This document shows, in pieces, positions 44,003-54,194 of a stretch of DNA of 64,000 nucleotides (position 1 is its first letter; each line of letters starts with the position of its first letter). Origin of the DNA: Dipteris shenzhenensis (Eukaryota > Polypodiophyta > Polypodiopsida > Gleicheniales). The translations under genes were made by a program, and so were the position numbers. The stretch lies in the NCBI GenBank assembly GCA_047967505.1, contig CM106540.1. One strand, written 5' to 3'. The notes beneath the pieces are model-generated. The model was not told the DNA's origin. It worked only from the letters and a program-made list of their open reading frames with translations, and ran no database searches.

Positions 44003-45178
44003 GTTGACTCTGTGCCAACATGAACTTATGAAGAAAGAGAAGGTGTTACAACTTTGTGTTACAACTTCTAGACACAACTTTATGTTACGACTTTGTGTAA
44101 CAACTTTGTGTTGCAAGTTTGTGTTACAAGTTTATGTTACAACTTTGTGTAACAACTTTGTGTTACATCTTCTACATGAAGAGAGAGAATGTGTTACGAC
44201 TTTGTGACACAACTTTGTGTTACAACTTTGTGATACAACTTTGTGTTACAACTTTGTGATACGACTTTGTGTTACATGCAGAGAGAGAAGCTCTCCAACT
44301 TGTATAAATACCCCATAATGGAATGAAGCCCACACTCTTGGGGCATTGTGTTGAGTCTACATTGGTATTCCAAGCATTTGTCTCAAGTGTCCATGCTTCC
44401 TTGCACTGCACGTCCAAAAGCATGTCCTAACCTTGCAACCCTTCTCCCCTCTCCTCCAACCCTGCAACCCACCCTCTCCCTCTCCTCCTCCCTCCTCCCT
44501 CCTCCTCCTCCTCCTCCTCCTCCCTCCTCCTCCTCCTCCTCCCTCCTCCTCCCCCTCCTCCTCCTCCCTCCTCCTCCTCCTCCTCTCTCCTCCCTCTCCC
44601 TCCTCCTCTTCCCTCCTCCTCCTTCCTCCTCTCTCTCTTCCTTCACCCATGCTCTTACACCTTCTTCCTCTCCCACTCCTATGCTTTCCTAAACCCTTAA
44701 ACTCCATGATCTACGAGGGAGACGAGTTCTCCATCATGTACTCTACTCTGAACCTTGGACCCTCCTTCTAACCCTGGACTCCTTCTAAACCTTGGAACCT
44801 CCTTCTAAACCCTGGAACTCTTTCTAACCCTGAACTCTTTCTAAACCCTAGATCCTCCTTCTGAACCCTTGAACTCTTTCTAAACCCTGGAACCTCCTTT
44901 TGAACCCTTAAACTCCTCCTAAACCCTACAACCCCCAATGAAGGCGAAAGCCTTCATTACCCCAACAACAATGGTTTACGTGCCTTTTACACATACTTGC
45001 ATTTTGTTTGCTTACCACACTTAAGCCTACGTCTCTCACCGGAACACGACTCGAGGTCCTAAGCTACACTTATACTACAACGACAATTCCAATATATCTG
45101 TAGGTGACAAAAAGCCTCGGAACCCTGCAACATAGAATACCCAGCTCTTCCTACGAAAGCAGTAGGAAAGAGCAAACA
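44003..45178 (+). repeat. 5' LTR of gypsy plus copy
   Basis: 1,176 bp, TGTTGACTCTGTGCC...AGCAAACA. U3 has about fourteen imperfect copies of a 13-bp unit (GTTACAACTTTGT, 44047-44275), then TATA (TATAAATA, 44303-44310). After this come a TCC/CTCC pyrimidine tract (44475-44640), a ~20-bp tandem with CCTTCTAAACCCTGGAA (44755-44925), and U5. It begins directly at the truncated minus ORF3 (44002/44003). Confidence 0.93.
44303..44310 (+). promoter_or_regulatory. LTR TATA box (gypsy plus copy, 5' LTR)
   Basis: TATAAATA, 300 bp into the LTR, just after the 13-bp repeat array and 20 bp before CCCCATAATGGAATG. The 3' LTR has the same box at 56821-56828 and the minus copy has its complement at 40805-40812. 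This is the probable Pol II promoter. Confidence 0.65.
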
Positions 45179-45180
45179 TT

Positions 45181-45198
45181 TGGCGCCGTTGCCGAGGA
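45181..45198 (+). other. Primer binding site, tRNA-Asp
   Basis: TGGCGCCGTTGCCGAGGA, separated from the LTR by TT. It matches the 3' 18 bases of tRNA-Asp(GUC) including CCA with one mismatch (A for G at 45195), then diverges at once. The tRNA copy beyond the 3' LTR matches this site over the same 18 bases and then continues as tRNA. Confidence 0.93.
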
Positions 45199-45699
45199 GA
45201 CTAGCATCTCAAGTAGCGAGTAAACATGCGTAGGTAGGTGTAAAAGCCACATGATGTACAATTAGGCTAGGTAGTGGACACGGTTGCGTAGAACTTTCAA
45301 TTACGATCATTTTACCTTTTTACAGAAAGGCAAACCGAGCTCTCCATAAAGAGTTATGGCTCGGGAAGAGTTTAGGGTTAAACCTAAACCTAAACCCTAA
45401 ACCTAAAATCCAAACCTATAAAAACCTACTCCACCCCCCCTCATTCTTCATCTTTCACTTTTTGCCTCCATTCTCTTCCTCCTTCCGAGCCCCACGCAAG
45501 ACACTCCTCCCTCTCCATCGACCGCCCCCTTACTCCTATCCTCGCCATGTAAGTGACATCGAGCCCTTCTTGCAGCGATGACCTAGCCTTCCACCCACCG
45601 TCCATTGTTCCGCGACAATCCCGTTACATCGAGAAAGACTTGGAGAGCGTCAGGTAACCACTTCTCCTTGCTTTTCAATTTCCGTCTTTCAGTTTTTTT

Positions 45700-46880
45700 T
45701 GTTGCTCTTTTACCCCTCCCCCTCCACTACCACTCCCCCTTTCCCCCTCCCCCTCCACCTCCTCCCCCCTCCCCCTCTTTCCCCCCCCTCCACCACCACC
45801 TCCCCCCTCCCCCTTCATCTCCCCCTCCCCCTCCATCTCCACCTCCCCCTCCCCCCTCCCCCTCCATCACCACCTCCTCCCCCCTCCCCCACCACCTCCC
45901 CCCTCCCCCCCTCCCCCTCCACCACCACCTCCTCCTCTCCCCCTCCCCCTCCCCCACCTCCCCCCTCTCCCCCTTCCCCTCCCCCTCCACCACCCCTTCC
46001 CCCCTCCCCCCTTCTCTCTCCTTTCTCTCTCCTCTCTCCCCTTTTTCCCCTCTCTCTCTCTCTTCTCTCTCTCCACCCGCCCTCACTCTCTCCTCTCTCC
46101 CCCTCGTTCTCTCTCCACCCCCCCCGCACTCTCTCCTCTCTCCCCCTTACCCCCTCCCCCTTACCCCGCCCCCTCTCTCTGCGCAAACACCCACCCCCTC
46201 TCTCTCTCCCACCCCCTCTCTCTCTTGGTGCCCCCTCTCTCTGCGACCCTCCCCACCCCACTCCCCACCCCACCCCCCGCCCACGCCACCCCGCGGCGGC
46301 GCCCCGCAGAGCCGCCACCGCCCCCGTGCTCCCCAGCCCGCGCAGTCCACCGTCGCCCTGTGGCGGCGGCCCCGCCCCGCCGCTCGCCACCCCCGCCGCA
46401 GCCATCGCCGCCCTGCGGCGGTGCCCCCGTGCCGCCCCCGCCCGCAACACGGCGCCCCCGCACTGCCCCCGCCCGCAACCCGACGCCCCCCCGTGCCGCT
46501 CCCGCCCGCAACCCAGTGCCGCCCTCCCCCGCCCTCCCCCTCGCACGTCCCCGCTACCCGCCCCCACTCACCCCGCCCCCTCAGCTCTCTCACCCCCCGC
46601 TACGTGCCCCCCACCCTCCCCAGTCACCCCCCTCGCACAGCCCTCCCCTTCCCCCTGTGTCACTCCCCTCACACCCCCTGCCCTCCCCCGTCACCCCCCT
46701 CGCACAGCCCTCCCCTCCCGCCTGCGTCACTCCCCTCATACAGCCCCCTGCGCCACTCCCCCGCACCCCCCCTGCGCTACTCCCCCGCCATTTCCCCTCG
46801 CCCTCCCCCGAGCGCCGCCCCCGCCCTCCCACGCCGCGTCAACCCCCCCCCCTCCGGCCGCCGCCGCCGGGCAGCCCCCC
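45700..46880. repeat. C/T-rich low-complexity tract in gypsy leader
   Basis: About 1.2 kb, first CCCCCTCC-type runs, then C/G-rich GCCCCCGCCC-type sequence (46250-46870), ending with an A15 run (46897-46911). Lack of adenine leaves all three plus frames open for hundreds of codons of Pro/Ser/Arg/Ala. Composition, disagreement with the minus copy and frame-independence argue against a real protein. Equivalent to 37391-39345 in the minus copy. Confidence 0.85.
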
Positions 46881-46914
46881 ACCTAACCAAACCTAACAAA
46901 AAAAAAAAAAAACT

Positions 46915-47220
46915 AAACCTAACCTAAAATTAACTCTAGGGTTAGTTTAACCATAGTTAGGTTAGTCCTAACTACAGTTAGGTTAGGTTAGTTAACCCTA
47001 GGTTAGTTAGTTAACCCTAGGTTAGTTAGTTAACCTCAGTTAGATTAGCTACGTAGGTTTGGTTAGTAGTAACTGAGGTTAGGTTAGTTTAGTTAGCCCT
47101 CAGTTAGGTTAGACTAACTTCAGTTAGTATCTAACTACAGTTAGTTAAACCTCCCAGTTACAGTTACTGGGAGGATCTAGGTTAGTTAGTCTAACTAGAG
47201 TCACTTGGTTTCAACCCCTC
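46915..47220. repeat. Degenerate GTTAGGTTAG array in gypsy leader
   Basis: Short repeats of AACCTAAC, TAGGTTAGTT and AACTACAGTTAGG types, collinear with 37135-37390 in the minus copy. Lies between the C-rich tract and the gag leader. No coding role. Confidence 0.75.
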
Positions 47221-47659
47221 GGTTGGACTTAAAGTCTATTCACACCACCATTAGGACCCCCCCAAACGCCAAATTTACCCCTCCTTTAACCCCTCAAAAC
47301 TCATCCGTTTGGGACCCAAATTGAACCCCGTTTGAACCCAGATTTCACACACGGAAACACCACATTACGGGGTATTTTTCCAGCCCATTGCACACCGTTT
47401 CGGCATCCCTACCACACGTTCATTCGCGCCCCCGTGTGGGCCTCATTTTGCATTAATTCACTCGTATTTTCACGCCGCGACCTCCGATTAATGATCCGTC
47501 TGCACCGGCACATTTCCCTACACACGTAGGACAATCCTAGGCACATTATTAACACGACAGTCCCCACACAAACTAACATCACTCTAACTCTCCTAACGAC
47601 ACCACCTCCACGCCCGCCCTTGGGGTAGCGATCCCCTTAGCCAATCACGCACCATCTGC

Positions 47660-49250
47660 ATGCAGTTACGTTCCGGCCAACGACTTCGACTCCAACGCTC
47701 GCCCAATCCGCAACTTACTCCACTGCAACAACTGCCCCCGCCAATCCTCTACCCCGAATCCCCCCCTGAGGTTCAACAACTTCCTTTAACTCCTCCACGC
47801 CCCAACATGGCTGGACGCCGTCCTGAGCATGATGGGGACATCGAGCTTGATGCCGAGGCTGACAACTTCTTCAATTGACGAAATCACAACAATCACGGCC
47901 GATGCCCCTTGGGAAAACTGGAACTTCCCAAATATAATGGTAGGGGAGACCCTGCTCGCTTCCTCCAACATTTTGATGCCGCATGTCGAGCAGGTGGTGA
48001 TCAATCCCATGAAACTAAGGTGGCTTGGTTTCCAATGGCCTTAACTGATGAGGCATCAGAATGGTACCTCGACCTTCTTGTGGAAGAACGTGCCACATGG
48101 GACCTACTTCAAACCGAATTCAAACGTCGCTTCCAAACGGAGAGGCTACAAGATGATCCCGCTCTCCAACTCAGCAAGATCGAATAAGGCCGGAGGGAAG
48201 ATGTACGCACATACCTGGGAAAGATGAAGAGATTGATCGCCAAATGTGACCCACGCCCAGATGCAAAGTACCTCACGGCATGGTTCATAGCAGGTCTACG
48301 AAAGAAAATCCGCAAGGATATGAAAAAGATAAGTAGCTATGAAACATTCAGTGCTGCTCATGCGGCAGCCATTGACATCAAAGATGGCATGACAGATTCA
48401 GACACTAGCAGTGATGATGCCAGATCAAATACACGAGATAAGCGCTCGAAAAAAGGTAAATCAAAGGACACTACCGAAACATCCCCAATGAAGATCGCCT
48501 CGAGGCCATGACCTTGAAGCTGAAAGAAGATATGATGCAGGCCATGGATCAAAAACTTCACTTGTCTCAGCCGCCAACTCAAACATATCCACGGCGAGAA
48601 AATGTCTGGTGCCCACACTGCTTGGCCAATCATACAGCAAATGAATGCCCAATCCTAAGAGCAAGAATCAATGCACAAGCAAATCCACCGCCACGGTTGT
48701 GGTGCCATATCTGTGTCGTTGGCGGCCATGATGAGACCAGTTGCATCTTCAACATGCGCAACAATCCGCCTCGACCACCACAATACCAAGCGGCACCCAT
48801 GCCAGTATACAGGCAACCAGCACTTGCACAAGCGCCCCCAACTCCGAGACTAAATCCTGTTCCCGTTCGGACACAAGTCCCACAACTACTCAGGAATCCG
48901 AATCCACGACCGTATCCAAGAGCACCAAATCCAGCTCCTCAGGTAGTTCCCATACATCAATTACAAGCCGAAGAAGTAGACTCACTATTTGAGTATGAAG
49001 CAGAGTACCCAGTGTACTATGTAGAAGGTGCAGAGGGTCTAATACCAGTCTATGCAAATCAAGTGTGACCCAACACATTTCGCGCACCAATCAAGTGTTA
49101 CGGTTGTGGAGAAAATCATAGAATCGCAGAGTGCCCTCATCGCGGTAGCCCAGCCACTTTCCAACCACTCTGCAGAGATTGTGGCGCATAGGACATGCCT
49201 ATATGGATTGTCCCATGAAAAATAAGGTCCCAGAACAAACAGAGGTTAAG
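47660..49250 (+). pseudogene. gag: gypsy gag (plus copy), multiple zinc knuckles
   Basis: Starts MQLRSGQRLRLQRSPNPQ (47660). The retrotransposon-gag domain follows (KLELPKYNGRGDPARFLQHF, TDEASEWYLDLLVEERATWD, FKRRFQTERLQDDPALQL; 47910-48187), then an acidic/basic linker and a second open stretch (48508-49068). The latter carries C-P-H-C-x3-H-x4-C (48611-48650) and C-H-I-C-x4-H-x4-C (48703-48745). Beyond a TGA at 49066-49068 come C-Y-G-C-x3-H-x4-C (~49098) and a worn fourth knuckle (CRDCG, ~49172). Stops at 47876-47878 (TGA), 48185-48187 (TAA) and 49066-49068 break the frame. At the last of these the minus copy still has an arginine codon, so TGA came from CGA. Confidence 0.85.
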
Positions 49251-49414
49251 CCTGACATCCCCATCGGCATCATTGGGGTGGACCATCAAAGTCTAGGTCC
49301 CCGGCAAGTCTAAGGTCACAACCTATCAATGTAATTACACGCCAACAGAAAGAGGCCACGAAGGACCCTATCATTCCGATCCAACCGAAGCGACTTCTGA
49401 GAAAGAAAGCACAA

Positions 49415-50248
49415 GTGCCTCCACCTCCGCCAAGCAATGAGCAGCCGGGTTCATCTACATCAACTCCCGAGCCTCAAATAAAAGAAGCTCCATTTCCGAA
49501 TGCAGAGGTGGAGAAGGCTCGTTTTCAGGCACTTCAGCAATGGGTCCAAAATGAACAAGCTCAATTTGAGACTCAGAAACAAGCTCAAGACCCACTCCAT
49601 GACTTGGCCCCACAAAGTATTGATACTGTACTCGAGCCCTTGTTCCAACAACAAACTCCACAACAGAATGTACCGCCACGTCAACTTGAAGGAGCTGCAC
49701 TCTCTAGCATCCTGAGTTGCCCTGTGTCCATTCCCATCGGAATCCTCTTACGAAATTGTCCCAATCTCTGGGAGAGTTTCAAAGGATGGATTGAACTCGC
49801 AACTCCCCCTCCACCTATGAACGACATTGATGATATCCCTGTGCGGATGGGTGAGAAAGATGACATACGCAACATCACTGTGCCTTTGCTCCACAAAGCA
49901 TATAATGAAATCCAAGCCATAGTGGATGGTGGAGCAGGTGTCAATGTCCTATCAAAGGAGCTTTACGAAGAATGGGGTCTCCCACCAATGCAAAAGGCTA
50001 ATTTCAACATACGCCTTGCCGATGATTCACGGGCTAAACCCTTGGGAATAGTGAATGGCGTGTCCACAAAGATCGCAGGAGTCCGCTTTTCCCTTCAATT
50101 CACAATCTTGGATCTCCCCAAAAAATCCTATCAAATCTTATTGGGACGTCCTTGGTTACGGGAAGCATCAGTCCTCCATGACTGGGGAATGGATAGATTG
50201 ACAATCCAGAATCGAGACACTGCAGTCAGGGTGAATGTGGGGACATGA
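49415..50248 (+). CDS. pol: gypsy aspartic protease region (open segment)
   Basis: A 277-codon open stretch beginning in a proline/glutamine-rich linker (PPPPPSNEQPGSSTSTPEPQ). The retropepsin-like domain has active-site IQAIVDGGAGVNVLS (~49912-49956), where the usual D-S/T-G reads D-G-G. It continues with RLADDSRAKPLGIVNGV and the second signature QILLGRPWLREASVLHDWG (~50135-50190). A TGA at 50246-50248 ends it; the next codons (VIKPIVPRALDD) continue in the same frame into RT, so PR and RT formed a single pol and the TGA is most simply a CGA change. The enzyme would mature gag and pol in the particle. Confidence 0.87.
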   Translation: MPPPPPSNEQPGSSTSTPEPQIKEAPFPNAEVEKARFQALQQWVQNEQAQFETQKQAQDPLHDLAPQSIDTVLEPLFQQQTPQQNVPPRQLEGAALSSILSCPVSIPIGILLRNCPNLWESFKGWIELATPPPPMNDIDDIPVRMGEKDDIRNITVPLLHKAYNEIQAIVDGGAGVNVLSKELYEEWGLPPMQKANFNIRLADDSRAKPLGIVNGVSTKIAGVRFSLQFTILDLPKKSYQILLGRPWLREASVLHDWGMDRLTIQNRDTAVRVNVGT

Positions 50249-50275
50249 GTTATTAAACCAATTGTTCCTAGAGCA

Positions 50276-53200
50276 TTGGATGACACATCTTCCACGACAA
50301 TCTCGAGCAAATCAGATCCCTTGCAACAGCATGCCATAGCAGGTGACTCACAAAGCAATGTCAATAACTGGATACAAACATTGGCAACCATCGACAACTG
50401 TCATTCATTAGACCCCATCTTCTCACAGATAGATGTTAACGCACTACAGGTCGATCCTCCACCGACACATGAAGAACAAATCGACCTAGAGATGCCATTT
50501 TTTATGGCAGACCTCGAATGGAATAATGAACCTGAAGAAGGTTCCCATACCAATGATGACTCAGATTTTCCTTGGGACCTTGAAACAGAGGCTGCGAATG
50601 CTGAAATTGAAGATCAAATCTTTGATAATGACCTAGCCATTCTGCATGCCCTAATGGCAGTTGAGCTCCCAAAAGTTGAACCTCCACAGTTGAATAACAG
50701 CAGAAGATCCCGCAAGAAAGCTGTCGGAGGAAATCGCAAAAAAGCCAAGGCCGAGCACTTCAATGAATTCGAACGAGTCCAAACACGGATTGTGGAATTG
50801 TATCTTGCAAAGGCAGTCCCCTCAAAGTCAAAACCACCACCTCTTGAATGGTCCCCTGAAGGACTGGAAGGAGTATGTGCAGCACATGAACCCTTACTTG
50901 GAAACACCTTACCAGTGGAAGAGTTACCCCATAGTTCCCAACGTAAGAAGTTTCGGAAATATAAGCCACATGTGCGGATGAAGCTCGATCCAGAGACTTC
51001 AGAAAAAGAAAGGAAAGAAGAGCCTAACAAATTACTAAATGCAACTATGCCACCCAGTACTCATGACACATCTCAGGCTAGTTCAACCCCATCAGAGGCC
51101 GATCTTCAAGAAGTGCCGGAATACTTTAAGAATTATACAAGTGGAAGTGCACCAATAGCAATGCCAAGACCAATCAGAGAATCTGAAGTTCAAGAAACCG
51201 ATAGCATTGGAGAAACTCCAATCTATGAGGGACCGGCAAAAACATGCACAATAAACCTCGCCCTTGAAGGGGAGGAAGAAAAGTTGGTTTTCATTGGGAA
51301 ACAGCTCCGTCAAGAAGATGAAATCAAACTCAAAGATCTCCTAATGGAATACCGTGACTGCCTAGCATGGTCATACAAAGAGATGAAAGGAATTTCACCA
51401 GAAGTGGCAGTTCACATGATCCCTATAAGGGAAGGTGCTCGCCCTAAGGTATGTGGACCTTATCGCACAAATCCTAAATATGGCACCATGGTTTATGACG
51501 AGCTGGAAAAACTCCTAGATGCCAGATTCATCTACGAGATAGAGCACACTGATTGGGTTTCACCCATTGTCATTGTGCCTAAACGCAACAAGAAGCTCAA
51601 AATATGCGTAAACTTGAAAAATGTGAATGCCGCCACAATTAGGGTTCACTACCCCCTACCCTTAATAGAAACAGTGTTGGAAAAGGTGGCAGGATCTGAA
51701 ATATATAGCTTCTTGGATGGCTTCAGTGGCTATAACCAGGTACAAATTGCTCCTCAAGACCAATCAAAAACAGCATTTGCTACAGAATGGGGTATTTTTG
51801 CATATAGAGTCATGCCATTCGGCCTTTGTAATGCCCCAGCCACATTCCAGCGAGTCATGTTCACAGCTTTCAAGTCATTTTTGAATAAGTTTTTACAGGT
51901 GTTCTTGGATGATTTGTGCATCCATTCAACCAAACAGGACCACTTCAAATGTCTGGAAGAAGTACTAATCAAATGCAGGGAGTATGGCATCTCCCTAAAT
52001 CCAACAAAATGCCAGTTCATGGTCACCCACGGAGTTGTTTTGGGACACATCGTCTCTCAACATGGGATTGCAACTGACATGGACAAAATCAAGATCATCA
52101 TGGAATTGCCTCCTCCTACAAATTCCAAAGGTGTACAGGTCTTTATGGGACATGCCGGCTATTATAGAAGATTTATATTGCGGTATGCCATGATAGCTAG
52201 ACCACTTTACAAATTATTAGTGGAGTTCTTATGGACCGAAGAGTGCGACCAAGCCTTTGAGCTTTTAAAGTGGCGCCTAATCACAGCACCCATCCTTCTA
52301 TCTCCCAATTGGGATATTGATTTTCATGTTCATACTGATGGATCCAAGTATGCAATTGGGAGTGTGCTTTGTCAACCGGGTGAACATAAGAAAGACTACC
52401 CCGTCTACTTCGCCAGTCGACAACTCAATGATGCAGAGATCAACTATACAACCACAGAAAGAGAAGCCCTAGCAATGGTGTACAGTGTAAAGAAATTTCG
52501 GCACTATCTCCTTGCAAATGATTTTGTCTTCTACACCGATCATCAAGCTTTGCTATATCTTGTGAACCGTCCGTGTACCACAGGAAGAATAACCAGATGG
52601 CTCCTCTTGCTGCAAGAATTCAACTTCAAAATTGTGGTCCGCAAAGGTGCCCAACACTACATTGCCGATCACATGTCTCAAGTCAAGACAGGAGAAGAAG
52701 CCACTGGAGTAGAAGATGACTTACCAGATGCCACACTATTTCAAATAGATGCTGTTCCCGAATGGTGTGGAGATATCATTGGGTACTTGATGGCAGGAAG
52801 ACCACCCCCTGACATGAAAGCAGTAGATGCCAGAAAATTGATTCTAAAGGCTGCACCCTATCAACTCATTGCAGGACAACTATACAAGATGGGCAAGGAC
52901 CAGATATTAAGAAGATGTGTAATGCCTCATGAGATCCTGCCAATCCTGAGTGAAGTCCATGAAGGCATTGCAGGAGGACACTTCCAAGGGGAAGCCACGG
53001 CAAGAAAAGTTCTCCTCGCAGGCTACTGGTGGCCAACACTGTGGGTAGATGCCTATGAATATGTAAAAGGCTGTGATGTATGCCAACGAACTATTAAACC
53101 ACAACACAAAGACTTCAATCCCCTAACAACAGTTGTTGCACAGCACCCATTTGAAAAATGGGGGATTGATTATGTGGGTCCCATACATCCAGCAGCAAAA

Positions 53201-53335
53201 GGAACACAGGCACGCTACATCATTGTGGCCACTGATTACTTTACAAAATGGGCTGAAGCTAAAGCAGTCAGAAAGGTAGATGCCAAAAGTACAGCAAGAT
53301 TCTTGTACGAACATGTGATTCAGATGCCCCATTGA
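50276..53335 (+). CDS. pol: gypsy pol: reverse transcriptase, RNase H, integrase N-part
   Basis: A 1,019-codon open frame in phase with the protease. Residues ~1-330 are an acidic linker. RT ~350-640: PIVIVPKRNKKLKICVNLKN, SFLDGFSGYNQV (first Asp), TAFATEWGIFAYRVMPFGL and the catalytic box FLDDL (the usual Y-x-D-D has Phe; both Asp kept, ~51903-51917). RNase H ~680-800: HVHTDGSKYAIGSVLC, TTTEREALAMVYSVKKFRHY, YTDHQALLYL. The integrase HHCC finger spans HEGIAGGHFQGEATARKV to GCDVCQ (~52960-53090), then KWGIDYVGPIHPAAKGTQAR with the first core Asp and YIIVATDYFTKW. An 8-bp deletion near 53322, by comparison with 59490, shifts the frame and ends it at 53335. This frame is very well preserved. 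Confidence 0.93.
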   Translation: MDDTSSTTISSKSDPLQQHAIAGDSQSNVNNWIQTLATIDNCHSLDPIFSQIDVNALQVDPPPTHEEQIDLEMPFFMADLEWNNEPEEGSHTNDDSDFPWDLETEAANAEIEDQIFDNDLAILHALMAVELPKVEPPQLNNSRRSRKKAVGGNRKKAKAEHFNEFERVQTRIVELYLAKAVPSKSKPPPLEWSPEGLEGVCAAHEPLLGNTLPVEELPHSSQRKKFRKYKPHVRMKLDPETSEKERKEEPNKLLNATMPPSTHDTSQASSTPSEADLQEVPEYFKNYTSGSAPIAMPRPIRESEVQETDSIGETPIYEGPAKTCTINLALEGEEEKLVFIGKQLRQEDEIKLKDLLMEYRDCLAWSYKEMKGISPEVAVHMIPIREGARPKVCGPYRTNPKYGTMVYDELEKLLDARFIYEIEHTDWVSPIVIVPKRNKKLKICVNLKNVNAATIRVHYPLPLIETVLEKVAGSEIYSFLDGFSGYNQVQIAPQDQSKTAFATEWGIFAYRVMPFGLCNAPATFQRVMFTAFKSFLNKFLQVFLDDLCIHSTKQDHFKCLEEVLIKCREYGISLNPTKCQFMVTHGVVLGHIVSQHGIATDMDKIKIIMELPPPTNSKGVQVFMGHAGYYRRFILRYAMIARPLYKLLVEFLWTEECDQAFELLKWRLITAPILLSPNWDIDFHVHTDGSKYAIGSVLCQPGEHKKDYPVYFASRQLNDAEINYTTTEREALAMVYSVKKFRHYLLANDFVFYTDHQALLYLVNRPCTTGRITRWLLLLQEFNFKIVVRKGAQHYIADHMSQVKTGEEATGVEDDLPDATLFQIDAVPEWCGDIIGYLMAGRPPPDMKAVDARKLILKAAPYQLIAGQLYKMGKDQILRRCVMPHEILPILSEVHEGIAGGHFQGEATARKVLLAGYWWPTLWVDAYEYVKGCDVCQRTIKPQHKDFNPLTTVVAQHPFEKWGIDYVGPIHPAAKGTQARYIIVATDYFTKWAEAKAVRKVDAKSTARFLYEHVIQMPH

Positions 53336-53339
53336 AATT

Positions 53340-53900
53340 GTGTCGGATAGAGGCACACATTTTGTCAATGAGGTAATCCAAGAACTCTTGTCTGGCTTCA
53401 TGGTCATCCATAGAAAAAGCACACCCTACTACCCCCAAGGGAATGGACTAGCAGAATCCACAAACAAAATCATATGCAATATCCTCACCAAGGTAGTAGA
53501 ACCACAGCGTTCTGATTGGGCAGAGAAACTGAATGCAGCCTTATGGGCATACAGAACCACATTCAAGGTCAGTACAGGGAACACACCTTTTCAATTGGTG
53601 TACGGCCTTGAAGCCGTGGTCCCACTCGAATTTGTAATACCAAGTCTACGCATCGCAATACAGGAACGCATGGGTGATCATGAGTCCTTGAAAGAAAGGC
53701 TCTGTCAGTTGGAAAAGCATACAGAGACAAGACTAGTCGCTTATCATGCCATGACAACAGAAAAACGTCGAAGAAAGGCATGGTTTGACAGGAATCTGAA
53801 AGCTAAAGACATCAAGGAAGGCGACTTAGTCCTGTTATACAATGCCAAAGTACACAAGGGAAAACTGAAGTATCTAGGTCAAGGACCCTACCGAGTATGA
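53340..53900 (+). pseudogene. pol: gypsy integrase, C-terminal part after frameshift
   Basis: Continues the integrase core in the next frame: SDRGTHFVNEVIQEL (second core Asp), STPYYPQGNGLAESTNK (catalytic Glu, ~53450), LNAALWAYRTTFKVSTGNTP and FQLVYGLEAVVPLEF. The C-terminal segment is KLKYLGQGPYRV, ending in TGA at 53898-53900 where the truncated copy has CGA-like ATA/AGA text. A second small deletion lies in the GNG-x-AEST block (the copy at 59630 has GNGQQAEST). All three catalytic residues are visible, but not in one frame. Confidence 0.88.
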
Positions 53901-54194
53901 AAAATGAATCCCATCGGAGCTGTGCTACTTGAAACCACACACTTTCATTCCACACTCTCAAAAGATGTATTTTAAAAAAAAAAGATCTCTCTCCCACACA
54001 CACACAGAAAGGTCATACAGGCATGCCAATCAATGTAATGATCAATGGTACACTACATGTACATGGATGCAGGTTCAAAAAAGATGCCGCCACTAAAGAG
54101 GATGCGCAGAAAGAGCCCACCGCCTCAACCACGGGACCCCCTCCAGAGTTTGTAGCCATCTACATCCTCTCAACCACAGAGACCACAGGCGTTC

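Noticed and set aside
44348-44771. Pro/Ser/Leu-rich frames in the gypsy LTRs (also 56866-57289 and 40413-40776)
   Set aside because: They read the TCC/CTCC microsatellite inside the LTR; frame-independent and non-coding.
45605-46927. Long plus-strand proline-rich frames (440, 395 and 223 codons)
   Set aside because: Open in all frames because of C/T/G-only composition; no conservation with the minus copy beyond base composition; upstream of the real gag.
49460-49944. Minus-strand frames opposite gypsy protease
   Set aside because: Shadows of the plus-strand pol frame, without motifs.
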